Assembly (NCBI GenBank): GCA_017379255.1 | Contig: JAFNWZ010000075.1 | Location: forward strand, 1-7,459 | Source: Akkermansia sp. | GTDB taxonomy: Bacteria; Verrucomicrobiota; Verrucomicrobiia; Verrucomicrobiales; Akkermansiaceae | Direction: 5' to 3' | Length of the DNA: 7,459 nucleotides | Shown: piece by piece, positions 6,790 through 7,459 of the stretch | How positions within the stretch are numbered: position 1 is the stretch's first letter | Layout of the letters: each line of letters starts with the position of its first letter | The notes under the pieces: generated by a model | What the model was told of the DNA's origin: nothing | Databases searched by the model: none | What the model saw: only the letters and a program-made list of their open reading frames with translations | Translations under genes and position numbers: made by a program

Positions 6790-7116
6790 TCAGCAGCTGG
6801 CGTACCAGGCATCCTGCAGCTCGCCGAAGCTCTTGAGCTCCACATCGCTGCGGGCTTCGAGCCATGCCTTCACAGCTTCGCGCTGGGCGTTGCTGGTCTG
6901 GGTGGGATCCACTGCCTTGGCGATGATGCTGCAGCCGTCATCCGTGATGCTGCCTTCGCAATCCAGCCCATTGGCCTCGATGCAGTCTTCTACGAGAGCG
7001 TGCAGGAACTGCTCGCATTCTGCGGCGGCCACATCGCCCTTGTATTCAAAGGAAAATTCAAAGCAGAGTTCCTTGAACTCACCAACGCGATACTTCTTGC
7101 GGAGTCTCTTTTTCAT
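6790..7116 (-). CDS. yggL: YggL/DUF469-family 50S ribosome-binding protein
   Basis: The 108-residue protein matches the small YggL (DUF469) family, whose members bind the large ribosomal subunit. The basic start MKKRLRKKYRVGEFKELCFE parallels the RRLRKKLHVDEFQELGF start of the E. coli protein. The middle has an acidic helix followed by ANGLDCEGS. The C-terminal part VKAWLEARSDVELKSFGELQDAWYASC parallels the family's helix and W-containing end. Length is as usual. The exact physiological role is not well established. It has its own near-consensus promoter about 10-40 nt upstream, with the ATG at 7116 only 9 nt after the -10, and may share its transcript with citrate synthase. Confidence 0.8.
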   Translation of the reverse strand: MKKRLRKKYRVGEFKELCFEFSFEYKGDVAAAECEQFLHALVEDCIEANGLDCEGSITDDGCSIIAKAVDPTQTSNAQREAVKAWLEARSDVELKSFGELQDAWYASC

Positions 7117-7125
7117 GGTGCGGCA

Positions 7126-7154
7126 ATTTTATGCGTATTTCCCACGCTTGTCAA
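7126..7154 (-). promoter_or_regulatory. Strong sigma-70-type promoter of the yggL-like gene
   Basis: On the minus strand TTGACA (7154-7149, perfect consensus) and TAAAAT (7131-7126, 5 of 6) are separated by exactly 17 bp. The start codon follows 9 nt after the -10, so the transcript should begin 2-3 nt before the ATG and be effectively leaderless. This is the best promoter in the window. Confidence 0.75.
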
Positions 7155-7210
7155 TCAAATTCACGCCTGCTGACAAGAGTTGAGAATGGCAAAATTAAAT
7201 GCGACACGGC

Positions 7211-7233
7211 GAGAGCACAAAAAAGGTGCTCTC
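7211..7233. other. Perfect 8-bp hairpin with A-rich loop
   Basis: GAGAGCAC (7211-7218) pairs with GTGCTCTC (7226-7233) around AAAAAAG. It lacks a U-run after the stem on either strand, so it is not a standard terminator. It may be part of an untranslated leader, a small RNA or a protein-binding site; nothing decides between these. Confidence 0.4.
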
Positions 7234-7306
7234 CAGAAGAAGGGATGGTATAGTTAATTCGCTAAAACCAAAAATACACTCTCTATAGGAAAAACGCCTA
7301 AGACTT

Positions 7307-7320
7307 TGTACATTGTACAT
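7307..7320. repeat. Tandem TGTACAT pair, possible operator
   Basis: TGTACAT occurs twice in a row. Each copy contains the palindrome TGTACA, so the block is both a direct and an inverted repeat. Such paired palindromes can be binding sites for dimeric regulators. No regulator gene is in view, and a chance occurrence in AT-rich DNA is possible. Confidence 0.3.
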
Positions 7321-7459
7321 GCAAATAGCAATTTACCGGTTACCTTCTCATTATTTCAATTCGTAACCTTTTGTCGTTATAAATATTAGCAAATTTTGAC
7401 GAAAATATCAGCCAGCAAATCTGAAACAGACCCATCATCGTGAAAACATGCCGGAAAGA

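Larger units (their letters stand above)
7155..7459. other. AT-rich non-coding stretch at the right edge
   Basis: About 300 bases without a supportable gene. Composition is sharply AT-rich, in contrast to the GC-rich coding part of the window. It holds a perfect 8-bp hairpin (7211-7233), a tandem TGTACAT pair (7307-7320) and a TATAAA-like -10 candidate on the plus strand (7378-7383) with only a poor -35. A GTG at 7440 and an ATG at 7448 on the plus strand near the edge could open a gene beyond the window, but too little is visible to say. Confidence 0.5.

Noticed and set aside
5907..6836. Plus-strand open frame (309 codons) over citrate synthase
   Set aside because: It is an antisense shadow of a gene with an intact active site.

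Overview
The window reads as a mostly housekeeping stretch of a GC-rich, Gram-negative-type bacterial chromosome. The best guess is Verrucomicrobiota (Akkermansia-like). This rests on the gene mix, the compact citrate synthase, the YggL-family protein and the lack of Shine-Dalgarno sequences. It is an inference, because there is no rRNA or other phylogenetic marker here. All genes but one lie on the minus strand.

Layout, left to right. Positions 1-137 (minus) hold the open, hydrophobic part of a small holin-like membrane protein that runs off the left edge and lacks a clean start. Positions 200-1086 (minus) hold a gene for a winged-helix plus nuclease-fold-like protein (COG2958-like) that is broken by a one-base frameshift at an A4 run (567-570). 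Positions 1089-2138 encode TsaD, 2144-3469 ClpX and 3485-4099 ClpP, all minus. Gaps of 15, 5 and 2 nt make clpP-clpX-tsaD-(COG2958-like) a likely operon read from about 4108 down to 200. From the same 139-nt gap an exported, helical, unrecognised protein is read on the plus strand (4239-5369). A 146-nt segment bounded by imperfect inverted repeats (5375-5520) and a perfect 14-bp hairpin terminator (5522-5553) separate it from the convergent citrate synthase gene (5559-6707, minus). Upstream of that is a YggL/DUF469 ribosome-binding family gene (6790-7116, minus) with a near-consensus promoter. The right end (7155-7459) is an AT-rich non-coding stretch.

Functionally, ClpX unfolds and ClpP degrades proteins. 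TsaD makes the t6A37 modification of ANN-decoding tRNAs, and YggL-type proteins bind the large ribosomal subunit, so translation and proteostasis dominate. Citrate synthase supplies central metabolism. The most useful leads are the frameshifted fourth gene of the clp operon, with its apparently eroded nuclease active site, the bounded intergenic repeat, and promoters placed so close to start codons that several mRNAs should be leaderless or nearly so. I see no convincing new multi-gene system.
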